A DNA stretch of 64,000 bases from contig NC_031799.1 of assembly GCF_001522545.3 (NCBI RefSeq), forward strand, positions 36,071,522 through 36,135,521, in the 5' to 3' direction. Position 1 is the first letter of the stretch; every line of letters begins with the position of its first letter. The notes beneath the pieces are model-generated. The model was not told the origin of the DNA. It did no database searches and saw only the letters and a list, made by a program, of their open reading frames with translations. This stretch comes from Parus major (Eukaryota; Chordata; Aves; Passeriformes; Paridae). A program made the translations under genes and the position numbers. Positions 36,701 through 48,760 of this stretch are shown here, piece by piece.

Positions 36701-38846
36701 GAAACAACCTCCATCCAAAAGATTGTGTGGAACTTCTAGCCACTGCCCAAGGACTAACTCCAGACCATTATCACCAAAATGATAATCCAAAAAAGTACCT
36801 TGGGATGAAGAAAGTCAATAGGACACAAGTAAGCAATGATTTGCAGAATCTATTACAATTCTTTGAATAATATAATTCTGTAATATAATTAGAGGAATTA
36901 ATAAACTGGGGAATTGTTTATCAACCAATCTAGGTTTCTGCTTCCAAGACAATATAATATCCTACTTCCAAAGAAAAAGTAGAAATTATAGCCTGGAAGT
37001 GCCACTAAGAGAATCTGTGAAAAGGACTGAAAACTCTCTGGTGGACTGAAGAAACAGATAATGAAAAAGAGGTGCAAGTAGCAAATCAGATCCTGGCCTC
37101 AGAAGGGAGTCCGTGTTTAGGTACAGATTTGATATCTTTACCCATTTCAGAGAAGGCAGTAAGAAAGGAGCTGCCAAAAGGCAGGAGTAGCAATCAAAAC
37201 CACTGTGGCAACAGAGAAGAATTGTAATTTCTACTTCCCCTTCCTCCCCAATCCAACCTAGCCTCCTATAGCTTGTCCTACATTCACAAAATGAATGAGC
37301 CTCTAACAGAGTCAGGAGAGAGCAAGTTATTTACACAAACCTAGCTGAAACTCTTGACACCTGAAAGCAAATGTGAAATATGAAACAAGGAGGGGATATT
37401 AGATTCAATCAATATTAGATTGAGTAAAAATTACCTCAGTGGTTGTGATTGTAGATTTGAAAACTATATTCTTTCACTGGACAGAAGTACAGGAATGCTG
37501 GTAAGATATAACCAATACTGCTATCTTTGCATTTTATCACATAACAACCGAAACCTTTACACAACTGAAGTCTTGTTCTCTTCCCCATGAGCACAAAGGA
37601 GACAGGGGGGTCTCTCTCTTTATTCAAATAAAGTTGATTTCTGCCTCTGTCTCCTCTGTGGACACTGGGCCTTGGCAGTGTGATTTTCCACATACCCACA
37701 CATACCAGCATCCTGCTACTGGAATTTCTCTTCTACACCAGCATTTTTCCACACTTAAGTTAAAACTCAGGCCATCTGCATGAATTACTTTGTGAGGTCT
37801 CATCATCACAATATGAATTAAGCATTTCCCCATTGTGTTTTCACTGAAATAACGCCATCAATTCTTCTGGGCAGGATACAAACCAGCCTCTGATTCTCAA
37901 GAAGGTAAGAGGATGAAAACTGCTACTTCTTTGGTGCTTATAATCCACATATAAAAACCAGAACTCTCCTGAACACACTGTTCTGAAACTGTATGGATTG
38001 GTCATTTTCCATTTAGATGTGCCACTCTTCTTGCTTTAATTCCACAAGCCAGAAGCACGTTTGGTTTGGGGACTGACAACTCCTGCTCAACTCTTCTCCA
38101 TTCTGTTAAGAACCAACTGACAGACCATATGAGAAAACTCGGAAATCCTGGAAATGTGAGTGGATTCTCCATCCAAAACAGAAAACCTCCCTGGATATGC
38201 ACCTAGCAACTGGCAGGGGCACTGCAAGCTGCCAGAGTGATTTTATCTGAATGGCTGTATCTGCACACTGAATCACTCACGGCACCGTCTGTAAAAAAAA
38301 GCCTCTGCTGCTTCCTTCCCTTTCCAAGGATGGAGCTAAAGAAAACTCACACAGAGCGGGAGCAAGCAGGGTCAATGTGTGTGGTGCACTCCACCGACTG
38401 GCACACTGAATGTCTCAAGATAAATTCTTGAAGTTACTAAAGTTCAGGCTGGCACAGCACAGCTTCAGAGTTTAACTCACATGCCAGCTAACTGTCCCAT
38501 CTAACACAAGAGCAGCTACCATCCTCTGAATGTGCAGTATTTATTTTTGTTCCTCAATTTTAAATTAATAGGGTGAATGTGTAAGATCGGCTGCCTTTGG
38601 TTCTGATAAGCCTAAACAAATAGAAGTATGTTCTGTAGCATTTCTGTGGCACGCATAGCACTCCATAGAGAATCTCATCTGCATTTTTGCAAGTACTCCT
38701 CAAATAAAGAAACACCATATTTCATCTATCATTCCTCTACAGGGCTTGTAGCTTGTGTCCATAAAAATGAAAACTGAACACCATTAACTGAAGTCATGCA
38801 GAGTACTTCTGTATTAGACCCTATTGCTAAGAGCACTCCAGTGAAA

Positions 38847-38884
38847 CCACACACACACACAACACACCCCCCCCACTCCCCCAA
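38847..38884. repeat. (CA)n microsatellite grading into a C run
   Basis: An alternating CA run is followed by a run of C. Simple repeat. Confidence 0.85.
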
Positions 38885-40548
38885 AAAGTCAAGACTGTCA
38901 TCACAGAACAGATTACAGATACAAATCCAAGATTACAGCTGCATATCCTAAATGCAGATGTTTTGTAAACACCTACTAAAAAAATCAGTGTGACTCCTGG
39001 TTTAACTACCAACAACTATTCAGATCCTCCTCACAGTTCTTTAGATTTTTCAGTTAAAATGAAAGTGCCATGAACAGAACTACCATTTCACATGTTTCAG
39101 TATCAAGCTATAAAATATATCTTCAGTCATTAAAAAAAAATCTCCTTTTTCCTTTCTTTCTTTTTTCCTTTTTAAAATGGAGATTGCATCTATACAAAGA
39201 CTACTAAAACCCTCCAAGTAAAACACTCCAACATTTTGGAATGTTGAAATTCCATCACCAATGCCAGGCAAATTGCTAGGACACTACCTGACAACAGTAC
39301 TGTTTTTCCTAATTAGCATTCTTGCTGACTAGTTCCCAGGCAATGACTGGTAGATAGGAGAGTCCAGGAACCATTCCCAAAAGTTAGTTCACACACAGAC
39401 ACTGTTTTGGAGACAAAAGTGTTTGAATAGTCTCTTCACCTGGAAACAAAAGAAATGCACACCATTGCAGTATGAACTTCATGTATCAATAGACTCGCAA
39501 TTTCACATTATTTATATTTAATAAATTATTATGTCCTGTTGTAAATTCTTCTGACACTGTTTGGGTTTGGAAGATGAGGATACTGCTTTCTTTGTTTGCA
39601 TTTTGTAATCCCATTTCTTTTTAGATTTCTGGTATGTGAAAAACTTCAAAAGCAGGCATACAGACTAATGACATAAAAAAGATTTTACGTGCTGCTGTCA
39701 GAAGCTCCAAAATTATCTTTGCAACAAGCTTTTATAGCAAGTTTACATATTACAACATCAGGAAAAAATTGGTCAGATGGAAATTATCTTGGTTTGTGTT
39801 TTTAAAGTACAATTCTAATCCAAAGAGAGTTGCTATGGGAAAAATACCATTGTGAAATAATATATTTGAAAGGAGCAAAATTCATCTTTAATACAGATCA
39901 TTTACTTCTTCCTAGGGTTCAAGTAAGCAAGGGAAAAATAACAGTATTTTTAATGAAGGTGTTGAATCATTTGACATATTTTCAAAAGAAAGCATGTAAA
40001 GGGCAGTGATTTTGCAGACACTTAATACTTATGTATCTTACTGCAATTATTTTGAATCGCTGGACTTCCAGCTGCTGGAGGAGTTTTTTCCATTTGTGAA
40101 CACTTCTGCTGAAAACTGAACTTAAGGTATAAAGCCCTTTATCTTCTCATTTCTGACTATGAACGGACTTGAGAAATTTTATACATCTACTTAACCATGT
40201 ATGGACTGGTATGATACGTTTTCTCTCAAGTTTCCAGAGGGAAAACTTTTCCTCAAAATGTAACAGTGCTAGATCATCAGCGTTTATTCTTCAGTAACTC
40301 CCATAAGCAGCAACCAGAAATATGATGATTACTGCTCACACTTGGCTTGCTACTGCCATAGAACAGCATCTATCTTGAAATGGCAAGCACACTGAAATGG
40401 CAAGAGCTGGTTATCAATACACCTCCACCAAAAACAAGTTAGTCCCTGAAAAGAGGAAAACAGAAACAATTTTAGGAATTGAATGCCTGTAACTGGAAAA
40501 GATAATATAAACTGACTGTGGAGGAATGAAGAAAGAAAAGTGTGATAT

Positions 40549-40622
40549 TGTTACTATTATATTTATTGTTGTTATTATCATTATTGTTATTATTATCATT
40601 ATCATAATCATTATTATTATTT
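40549..40622. repeat. (ATT)n-type trinucleotide microsatellite, interrupted
   Basis: The tract is built of TTA, TTG and TCA triplets (for example TTATTGTTATTATTATCATT). It is an interrupted trinucleotide repeat. Confidence 0.85.
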
Positions 40623-43600
40623 CATGCCAGAAAGTAGAAGATTCAATATTAATTTATTTACTGCTGAATTATTAAAACTGTGTTTTCACTGTCAGACAAA
40701 GAACTAAAGCACAGTGAGGAGAAGGAACAAAAATGTGACTTGTAAGGTCTAGATGTGTCTCTGAGAAAGCAAGGTTAAGGGAAAAAAATGAGGCAGTATT
40801 TAGGCAATCAAAAATGAAGGAACAGACAAGAAGCCTCAGCTGAAGGAAGAACTATAAGGAGATACATTCCATATGCAGCAGGGAAAGGCACAGCCAAAGT
40901 CATATGCTGACAGCTTGACTTTAGCAGGAAAAGGAGAGAAGGATTATCTGGACTTTATGAACACTGCCAACAGGTTGACATTACCCACACTAGGGAATGG
41001 AGGAAAAGCGCAAAAAGAGAGAGAGAACAGCAAGAAGATGGAGAGAACCATTTCAGTTTGTTTGATTTAGTAAGCCAAAATACCCATAAGAATAAGGACC
41101 TGTGCTACAGAAAACAGCATTTCATCACAGAGATAATTACTTTCCAGTCTTCCTATCCACCTGCTCTTTTTGAGGTGGAACAGAAAAATCAGCTGCCATT
41201 TTTCCCATTCTTTAACCTAGGTGTTTAAAACTTGAGTTTTTAAAATAATATCTGTTACAGGGAACCAGCAAAAACCATTCAGACTCTTTATTTCACCTTC
41301 CCATAGGAAAAGCATTAATACCTTCTTTTCTTAAAGTTCATGGTTCAGGAACATTGATACACACTATTAATTAGTTTCTGATCTCTACAGGAAATTCAGT
41401 CCAGAAAAATATAACCAAAACGTGAAAATACATTTCTTCCTTACAAATTAATTATTTTGGCCAAGTAATTCTGCCATATTATTTTTTCTTGGCTGCCTCC
41501 TCTGTTCTGTATCAGTGCACTGAAGATGCTTATTTAGACAAGGGTGTCTCAAGATACAAGAAAATTGTGGTGAGGTGACAAAAGTCCTTTCAAGGCAAAA
41601 AAGTGCATGAAGCTCCTGAAAAACGTTCTGTATCTCACAGGAGCCACTTTTCTACCGCACAGGATCAAAATTATGATTTGCAGTTTGGAGATACAAGCTG
41701 TGCTGCATTGTGCTATTGATTTTCCAGTTGCCTTTTATTATTACTTCAGCTCCACCTCTGGTGTTCAGCTAGTGTCCAAATATGCCAGACCACAAAGAAT
41801 GTAAAAATTTTTAGCAAAGATGAAAGAAAAATGAAAGGAGGGTAAAAGTGAAAAGATTATACTTACATTTTAGACTGGCGACTCTCCTTTTAGCTTGTTC
41901 CTTTTATATAGACAGCTTTGTGTAAGGATATCTGTATTTTTAATCATTTTTTTACTCTAGGCTTCAGCACCAGATCCACTAATATATTAAATTACTTATC
42001 ACCTACATTGTTTCTTTTTACTGAAACACGTTCATCTTCAACCATGGATGGGGTCAGTTTTTAAGCACACATGCCTTTATTTACTAGCAATCAAAATATG
42101 AATTGCAATGTCAATCACAACACAAATCAAACAGGCAGTTGAAAATTAAAGGCAAGATTATGGTCTGTAGGACAGAGAATTTTCAGATTTTGATCATTAA
42201 TCAGATAACATGAGAGTGTGGAAAAATAATAATTCATCATTAATAAGCTTTAACCAACAGTAAAGCTGTTCAGATGCAGCTTAGTATACATTGGACAAAA
42301 TCCTGTACAAACCAGCTTTGTGAGTATTTTCATTTAAAAATAGCAAGAAAGAACAACAGAGTTCATGAATTGGTAGCAATAAAGAGCAGTATTGCAACAG
42401 GTATGCGCCTTTTCTTTATCAGAGACAAAGAAATTAATGTTGAGCAAATACCAAGTTTCAGAAACATATCAAAATCCATTAAGGGAATTAATTTCTTAAT
42501 TTTTAATGAAAACTCCCAACACCCTAGTAATCTTCTAGCAGCACACCGTCCCTGTTTCCTTTTCAGCCTTGGAAGGAGCTAAGAGCACATTCTTAGGAAC
42601 TATTAATGTGTAAAAAAAAAAAACAAACACACACGAACAAACTCCAACAAACACACAGAAAATAAATACATTACAGCAACATTAATCAAACACATGCAAT
42701 TGCAACAGAGATGGCTTTAACCCATAGGCTTAGCTTAATTAGAGAGTCTTCTCATGTACAATTCTCACCAAGGTACCCTTTGTAACTGGACAATTAGAGG
42801 CTCAAGCATGAAGTCCGGAATACAAGTCCTAGTGAGCAGTTTCTAAAATGTGTCAGCAGAAGATAGAAAATAATTCTTCCTAACCTGCATCTCCTTCCTT
42901 ATCTCATCTTACTATTTTGAACCGCTGTAGTATCAATCCAGCAGCTCAAGGCGCTTGCTGGTTACGCTTCTGACATCGCTTACAGGATAAATATAAATTC
43001 ACTAAATCTCCTGCCTTCTGTCTACATAATCCCTTAACCTCTCCCTTTCCACAGCTATGATTCTCTGCCTTCTTTTCATCTCTGGCCTCTCCACTATTTT
43101 CATTCTGCCTTCTCTTTTCATGCTGCTTTCCCTCTCCCACTTATTTGCTTTAACTCATTGACATTCAGCATACCTTCACAGTGAGACTTGTGGTCACTAC
43201 TCTTCTACTTCACAGCCTGTTTCAGCATGTTGTTTTGGCTTTTACATTTTACTGAGGGATGAGAATTTTAAATAGTGTTCTCTGGTTAGCAGATTTTTAT
43301 TAAATTTAGCATGTGCCTGCAAGACACAGACTGAGCAGATAATATTAAGCAAGTAGGCAACTTTTCAGTGATCAATGTGCTACAAAAAGAACTAGACAGA
43401 ACAGTGCATGTCACATTTAAAAGAAAATTGGAAAAAAAAAAAAAAAAGAGTCAAGCAAGTAAATTATTAGCTGAAGTACAGGCAGCAGTATTCAAACTGC
43501 ACAGAAGCTGCTCCCAAAATTAGATTAGTAAAGCACAAGACCATTCTACACTATTGAACCATCAGTAGAAGAAGGAAGTGAGCTTTCTCAGATTTTGTCA

Positions 43601-46264
43601 CCTTCATTTCGAATTCTGAAAAAAAAAGTTAAAAGGTATCACAGATCTGATTCCTAAGCCAGATTTTAAAAATAACATCCTTTCGTTGCTCAAAATATGG
43701 ACACACATAGAAATTCAAGTTTTTTCTTTTAAGCAACAATCAAATAACTATTTAGAAACAATTAAAAAGTATTGTAGCAAATTGATATATTTGGGAATAT
43801 CAAAACAGATTTTTGTACAGGAAAGCACATACAAAGCAAAACCTGTGTAGTTAAAAAGGCCCCATTATAACACCATTTTACATATGGGCTGAAGCACAAG
43901 AAGACCCAGTCATGCAGTATTTCTACAAACACAGACAGCAAAGTTCATACCATTTTCAATTACAAGCTCCAAATGAGAGAAAACTTCAGTCATGCCAAAC
44001 TCATCTCCAGTTATACACACCTGGACCTGAACAACTTAAGGAGTAAAGAAAACTTGAATAAGGACTGACCAAGTGGCATGGGTTAAACCAAGATTTGGTC
44101 TGGGCTATTGTTACTAAAAGTCTAAATTGCTGCATTAATTTATTGCTTGAAGTCTGCAAAAATGGAAGTTTTACCTATTATGTAAATAGAAGAGAAGCAT
44201 CTCATTAATACCTCCAGAAAGGACGTCTTCTTGCTGCTCCAGACTCATTTCCAATAGTTTTGAAGACCTACTTCCCCCACTGCCCTCTTTCAAACCTTGG
44301 TTCTGTGTTTTATCAGGCAGGCTGCACAAGCAGGTCACCTCTTTCCCTTGCAAATGGAAACAGACAGTGGCCACTCGCCCTTCAGGCTGTTTTCCATAAC
44401 CTCACAATTTTAACTGTGCCACAGCAGCTTCACCCTCCTGCTGCTGTAAGACTGTCTGACTACAGATCACAGAGAGCCTTCACAAACAAAAATCATGGAA
44501 AAATAACCACCACCAGAAGAATTAGTTAGGTGTCCCTTGGGCCCCCAGCCCCTTCATGTGTCTGTCACCACTTCATCTATTTTGCAGTCACAAAGTCTCT
44601 CAGATGAGGAGGATGATGCACTGAATCTTGACCTTTGAGCTGCAAACCTAGCCTTGAGCAACTTGGTGACCTACATGGCAGCTGCACAACTTGATAACTA
44701 GTTGGCTGGAGTCTGGAAATGAATGAATCACTTCTGATTCTCCCCACACCGCTCCATATGCTGTCACTAGACTATTTTTAAAAAAAAAAAAAAAAGTAAT
44801 TTCCAAAAGCAGAGTTTATTAGCTTGGTGGCTTGATGAAACACTGTTTTAAAAGAACTTAAATAATAAAAAGAAAAATGTATTTTCTTTTCCTACCTAAA
44901 TACTGAAATTTGCACAAGGAAAAAAAATAAACAGATATGAATATGCACCTTTTAGATATATCTGCTCCTGCTTATTTTTTCTAAAACGACCTCCCAGTGT
45001 TTTAGATGAGTGACATACAATTCTGGTTGCATATTTTGTAGAGCCAAAGATTTACAGTGCATCTGAAAATCAGCATACACCTCTGCCCAGAACTGGTACC
45101 AGGGCCCTGTGATACTAATCTAATGTGTACAAGCAAACTGCTGGAAAGATAGGTTTCAAAAAAGTAGGATTTGGTAAAACTTGGTGTGCTAAACTGCAGA
45201 AAATTATATCTACACAACCCACCATCCATTCTAGCTACATATCTCCCCTCCCTTTTCCCTGAAAATGCACAGCTAGAATTTCAGTTGTCACATTCCTTAC
45301 TGCATCCTGTGTCCCTAGGAGACTCTGATGGCATTTCTCAGTGTGGTAGAATTAGGCTTTCTTATCCTCTTAATGACCAAAACACAGCTGTCCAACATTT
45401 TCCAGCTGGCACAACCCTGGCATCTCTACTGTTAACCCAGCAGCACATCATCTGGGCTATTTTGCCCCAGTGAACATGCATCAATATGCACACAGAAATC
45501 TAACAGTCAAGTGGGTGCTTCTTTCATTAAAAAAAAATTTAGTCTTGCTAATGCTCCTAGCAAGTTTTGTCCACATTATGAAGTTCGAACACAGGTCTGA
45601 CAAAGAGACTAAAGACAAAAAGTTGAGTGGTTTGGGATCCATTAGTCTAGTGTCTTAAAAGCTATGCCACACAGGAGGATAGAGAAACAACCTGTGCTAT
45701 TCCCACATTTTGAATGTTTTTGTCAGTGTGCAGACACAGGAAAACAAGATCTAAATGAGATTACAACAGAGTTCAATCCTCAGAATTATCTTTAGAACTC
45801 TAATAGGTAAAACATTATCAACAGATTTTTCTCCTGCCTGCAGAATAAGCCACAACAATGCAATACCATACAACTGGTTCTGAGCTCATTGCCTCACCTT
45901 GCCCAACATAACACCTAAAGTAGCTCCTTTTTTCTGCCCTGTAGGCATTGAAGGGAATACTCTTAGTACATGTAAAACTCAAACCTAAAGAGCTGTCATA
46001 ACACCATCTCAGATTCTGACCTTAAATTTACGATTGTTTAAAAAGACTAATTCTTAAAGGCGCCAAATAAGTTATACAAACTTGCATTAAGCTCCAAGGA
46101 AAGACTCTGAAGGCCATGCTGGTTCTTACCCAGTACATCTTATAACCATGCTCTTCATTAATAAGAGCACTAGAATGATACATGTACAAAATGCTTGCAG
46201 TAATTTCCTTTTACTTCCAGGTTACATGCTGTTCAAGAGTAACTAGTACACAATTGCTGGCTGG

Positions 46265-46965
46265 GGGAGGAGTGTGTCTAGAGCAGCCCTGCAGAAAGGG
46301 ATCTGGGGGTGCTGGTCTGCAGCAGCTCAGGGTGAATCAGCAGTGTGTGCCCGGGCAGCCAGGAGGGCAAACCCCATCCCGGGCTGCATCAGACACAGCA
46401 TCACCAGCTGTGACTGGGATCATCCTGCTGGATTCAGCCCTGCTGCGGCCTCACCCCGAGTCCTGTGTGCAGTGCTGGGCCCCACAGCCTGACAAGGGTG
46501 GGAAGGGCCCTGAATGCTCCAGAGGAGGACAACAGAGCTGGTGGAAGGGCTGGAAGGCACATCCTGTGAGGAGCGGCTGAGGGCTCTGGGTTTGTCTGGT
46601 TTGGAGAGAAGGAGGCTTGGGGTGACCTCATCGCTTGGCAGAGCCTCCTTAGGGGGGACCTGGAGAGGGAATGCTGGCCTTTTCCTGACATCCAGCAACA
46701 GGGTATGTGGGAATGGTTCAAAGCTGTATCAAAGGAGGATCAGACTGGACATCAGGAAACGTTTCTTACCAAGAGGGTGGTCAAACACTGGAACAGGCTT
46801 CATGGAATTCATGCCTCAAACCTGCCAGTGCCTTAAAAAGAGACACTTGGGCAATGCCCTTCGTAACAGGCTTCATGTTCTGGTCAGCCCTGGAGCAGTC
46901 AGACAGTTGGACCAGGTGACTGTTTTAGGTCTTTTTTAACTGGAATTATCTTACTCTATTCTGAT
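46265..46965 (+). mobile_element. CR1 LINE 3' portion, sense
   Basis: Sense CR1 from the late ORF2 region (GGGATCTGGGGGTGCTGG near 46300, CTGCATCAGACACAGCATCA near 46384) through AGCGGCTGAGGGCTCTGG and the C-terminal block near 46740 (R-R-I-R-L-D-I-R-K-R-F). It ends in the 3' UTR near TTTTTAACTGGAATTATCTTA. The GC content is higher than the flanks, as is usual for CR1. Frameshifts are present. Confidence 0.85.
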
Positions 46966-47539
46966 GTTCGATAGCTCTGCTGGAACTAACAAAAACCATA
47001 GTTCGGTCTGAGCAAAAATGGAACTTGAATTTCACAGTACTTGGAGTTTTTTTAAGCCATTATTGTCTTAGTATAAGCTTACCAATTCAATTCAAAGCTG
47101 TAATTCTTTCTGTCAGAGAGACAGAAATACCAACTATGAGTGACAAAAAACTTCCTAAAAGACCACCCACATCTTCTGATCTGGATGCCAAGTTCATCTC
47201 TATTATTCTGTGAATGCTATGGAAATTTCAGAGGGTAACTTGATTTTAATACTTGCACAGGTAAATCTGTAAGAATCTGTAAATCTTCCATAGTGTAACC
47301 AGAGTTATGGTTCCTGTTAGAGCACCAGAAATACCCGTGCTTTCACACATTACAAACGTTGCTGCTCCACCAGAAAATCACGGACTCCTCATTGTTCCCA
47401 TCTTTATCCTTATCACTTGAAGGACTAAAAAGAGGGACTAAGTAATTAGGAAGAGGGACTACGGCGAAGCTGGTTTTTTTTCCCCAGCCACACAGAAACT
47501 ACTACCACTGAAAACCCTGCTCCAAGTTCTCTTTTGTCT
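46966..47539. other. Non-coding DNA left of the CpG island
   Basis: No gene is recognised. The sequence becomes less AT-rich toward 47460 as the CpG island begins. Confidence 0.5.
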
Positions 47540-48760
47540 TGGATGAAGAGGGGGCAGAGCTTCATTTCGAACTCTGCCCGCTATCTCGGTAACGGCGGTT
47601 CGCGACACCGCACGCCGCGGGCCTTGCTTCCAAGGCAGGGTTTTCCCGGTACTGGAAAGCGAGTCCTCCCCCACATGAGCTCCGCAGCCTGCGGTGCCGT
47701 CCGGGGCGCCCCGCTACCGCCTCGCGGGACGGGAAAGTCGCCGCCGGGATTTCCCTCCTCTCCCGGGCCACCGCAACCCAGAGCGCTCCTCCCGCCCGCG
47801 GGGACGCTGTGCCAGGGGTGCCGGAGCCCGACGGATCCCGTGGCTCCAGCAGCGGCCGGGCGGGCTCCACGCCGTGCAGTGCAAAGCCGTGGCGCAGCAC
47901 CGGGAGGCGGCGGAGCAGCCGCGGCTGCCGCGCCGCAGGTGCGCGGAGCCTCCGCCAAGAACGGGGCGTGCGGGGAGCGGAGNNNNNNNNNNNNNNNNNN
48001 NNNNNNNNNNNNNNNNNNNNNNNNNNNNNNNNNNNNNNNNNNNNNNNNNNNNNNNNNNNNNNNNNNNNNNNNNNNNNNNNNNNNNNNNNNNNNNNNNNNN
48101 NNNNNNNNNNNNNNNNNNNNNNNNNNNNNNNNNNNNNNNNNNNNNNNNNNNNNNNNNNNNNNNNNNNNNNNNNNNNNNNNNNNNNNNNNNNNNNNNNNNN
48201 NNNNNNNNNNNNNNNNNNNNNNNNNNNNNNNNNNNNNNNNNNNNNNNNNNNNNNNNNNNNNNNNNNNNNNNNNNNNNNNNNNNNNNNNNNNNNNNNNNNN
48301 NNNNNNNNNNNNNNNNNNNNNNNNNNNNNNNNNNNNNNNNNNNNNNNNNNNNNNNNNNNNNNNNNNNNNNNNNNNNNNNNNNNNNNNNNNNNNNNNNNNN
48401 NNNNNNNNNNNNNNNNNCCCGCCCGCCGCGGCTCGGGCCGCCGCTGCGTCAGGATGCGCTCCGCTGGCCGGCCTCAGCATCCTCCTGCGCCCGCCCCCGG
48501 CATGGCACGGCCCGGCGCGCCCCGCGGGGACACCTCTCCGCCCTCACCTGCTCCTCCCGCCTCTCCGCCCCACCGGTCCCGGCTGGGCTCCCTGTGCGGC
48601 TCCGTTTCGTCGGGCTGGCAGCGCCGAGAGGGGAACGGTCAGCGCGATTGTTTGCCTTCCCCGCCACGGGCGTGCCCCGCACGGTTTTGAGTGCACCTGA
48701 GCGACTGGTACTCGCTTGGGAATGCCCGATGCCCTGCAAACGGGGGCATCCCCCGGGCTG
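47540..48760. promoter_or_regulatory. CpG island with assembly gap, probable promoter of an adjacent gene
   Basis: Both sides of the gap are dense in CG dinucleotides and far more GC-rich than the rest of the window, which marks a vertebrate promoter island. On the minus strand GAGCAG before GTGAGGG at 48548 is an excellent splice donor, so a minus-strand first exon could end there, upstream of the gap in that direction. A + strand donor-like CCGCAG/GTGCGCGG at about 47939 is weaker. Vertebrate synteny (IDNK next to the divergently transcribed FRMD3) suggests FRMD3, but none of its coding sequence was recognised in the readable part. Long frames through this island cross unknown bases and are not evidence. 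Confidence 0.6.
47983..48417. other. Assembly gap (435 N)
   Basis: A continuous run of unknown bases inside the CpG island. GC-rich first exons are often lost this way in bird assemblies, so a first exon may be hidden here. Confidence 0.99.

Larger units (their letters stand above)
31406..46264. other. Long AT-rich stretch with only simple repeats
   Basis: Nearly 15 kb in which no gene, exon or named transposon was recognised beyond the simple repeats listed separately. The longest frames (32885-33277, 34435-34883, 35166-35516 on the minus strand) lack recognisable domains and splice context. A small tandem, TTTCATTATAATG, occurs near 31623-31650. Homopolymer A runs occur near 43432-43447 and 44780-44795. 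If the FRMD3 interpretation of the 48 kb island is right, this would be the first intron of that gene. Confidence 0.45.

Noticed and set aside
36486..36790. Hydrophobic minus-strand frames rich in F, V, L and C
   Set aside because: They are produced by the A/C-only low-complexity tract at 36568-36700.
1..47500. Search for FRMD3 coding exons on the minus strand
   Set aside because: No match to the expected conserved FERM-domain words was found by eye; exons may lie to the left of the window or have been missed, so none is reported.
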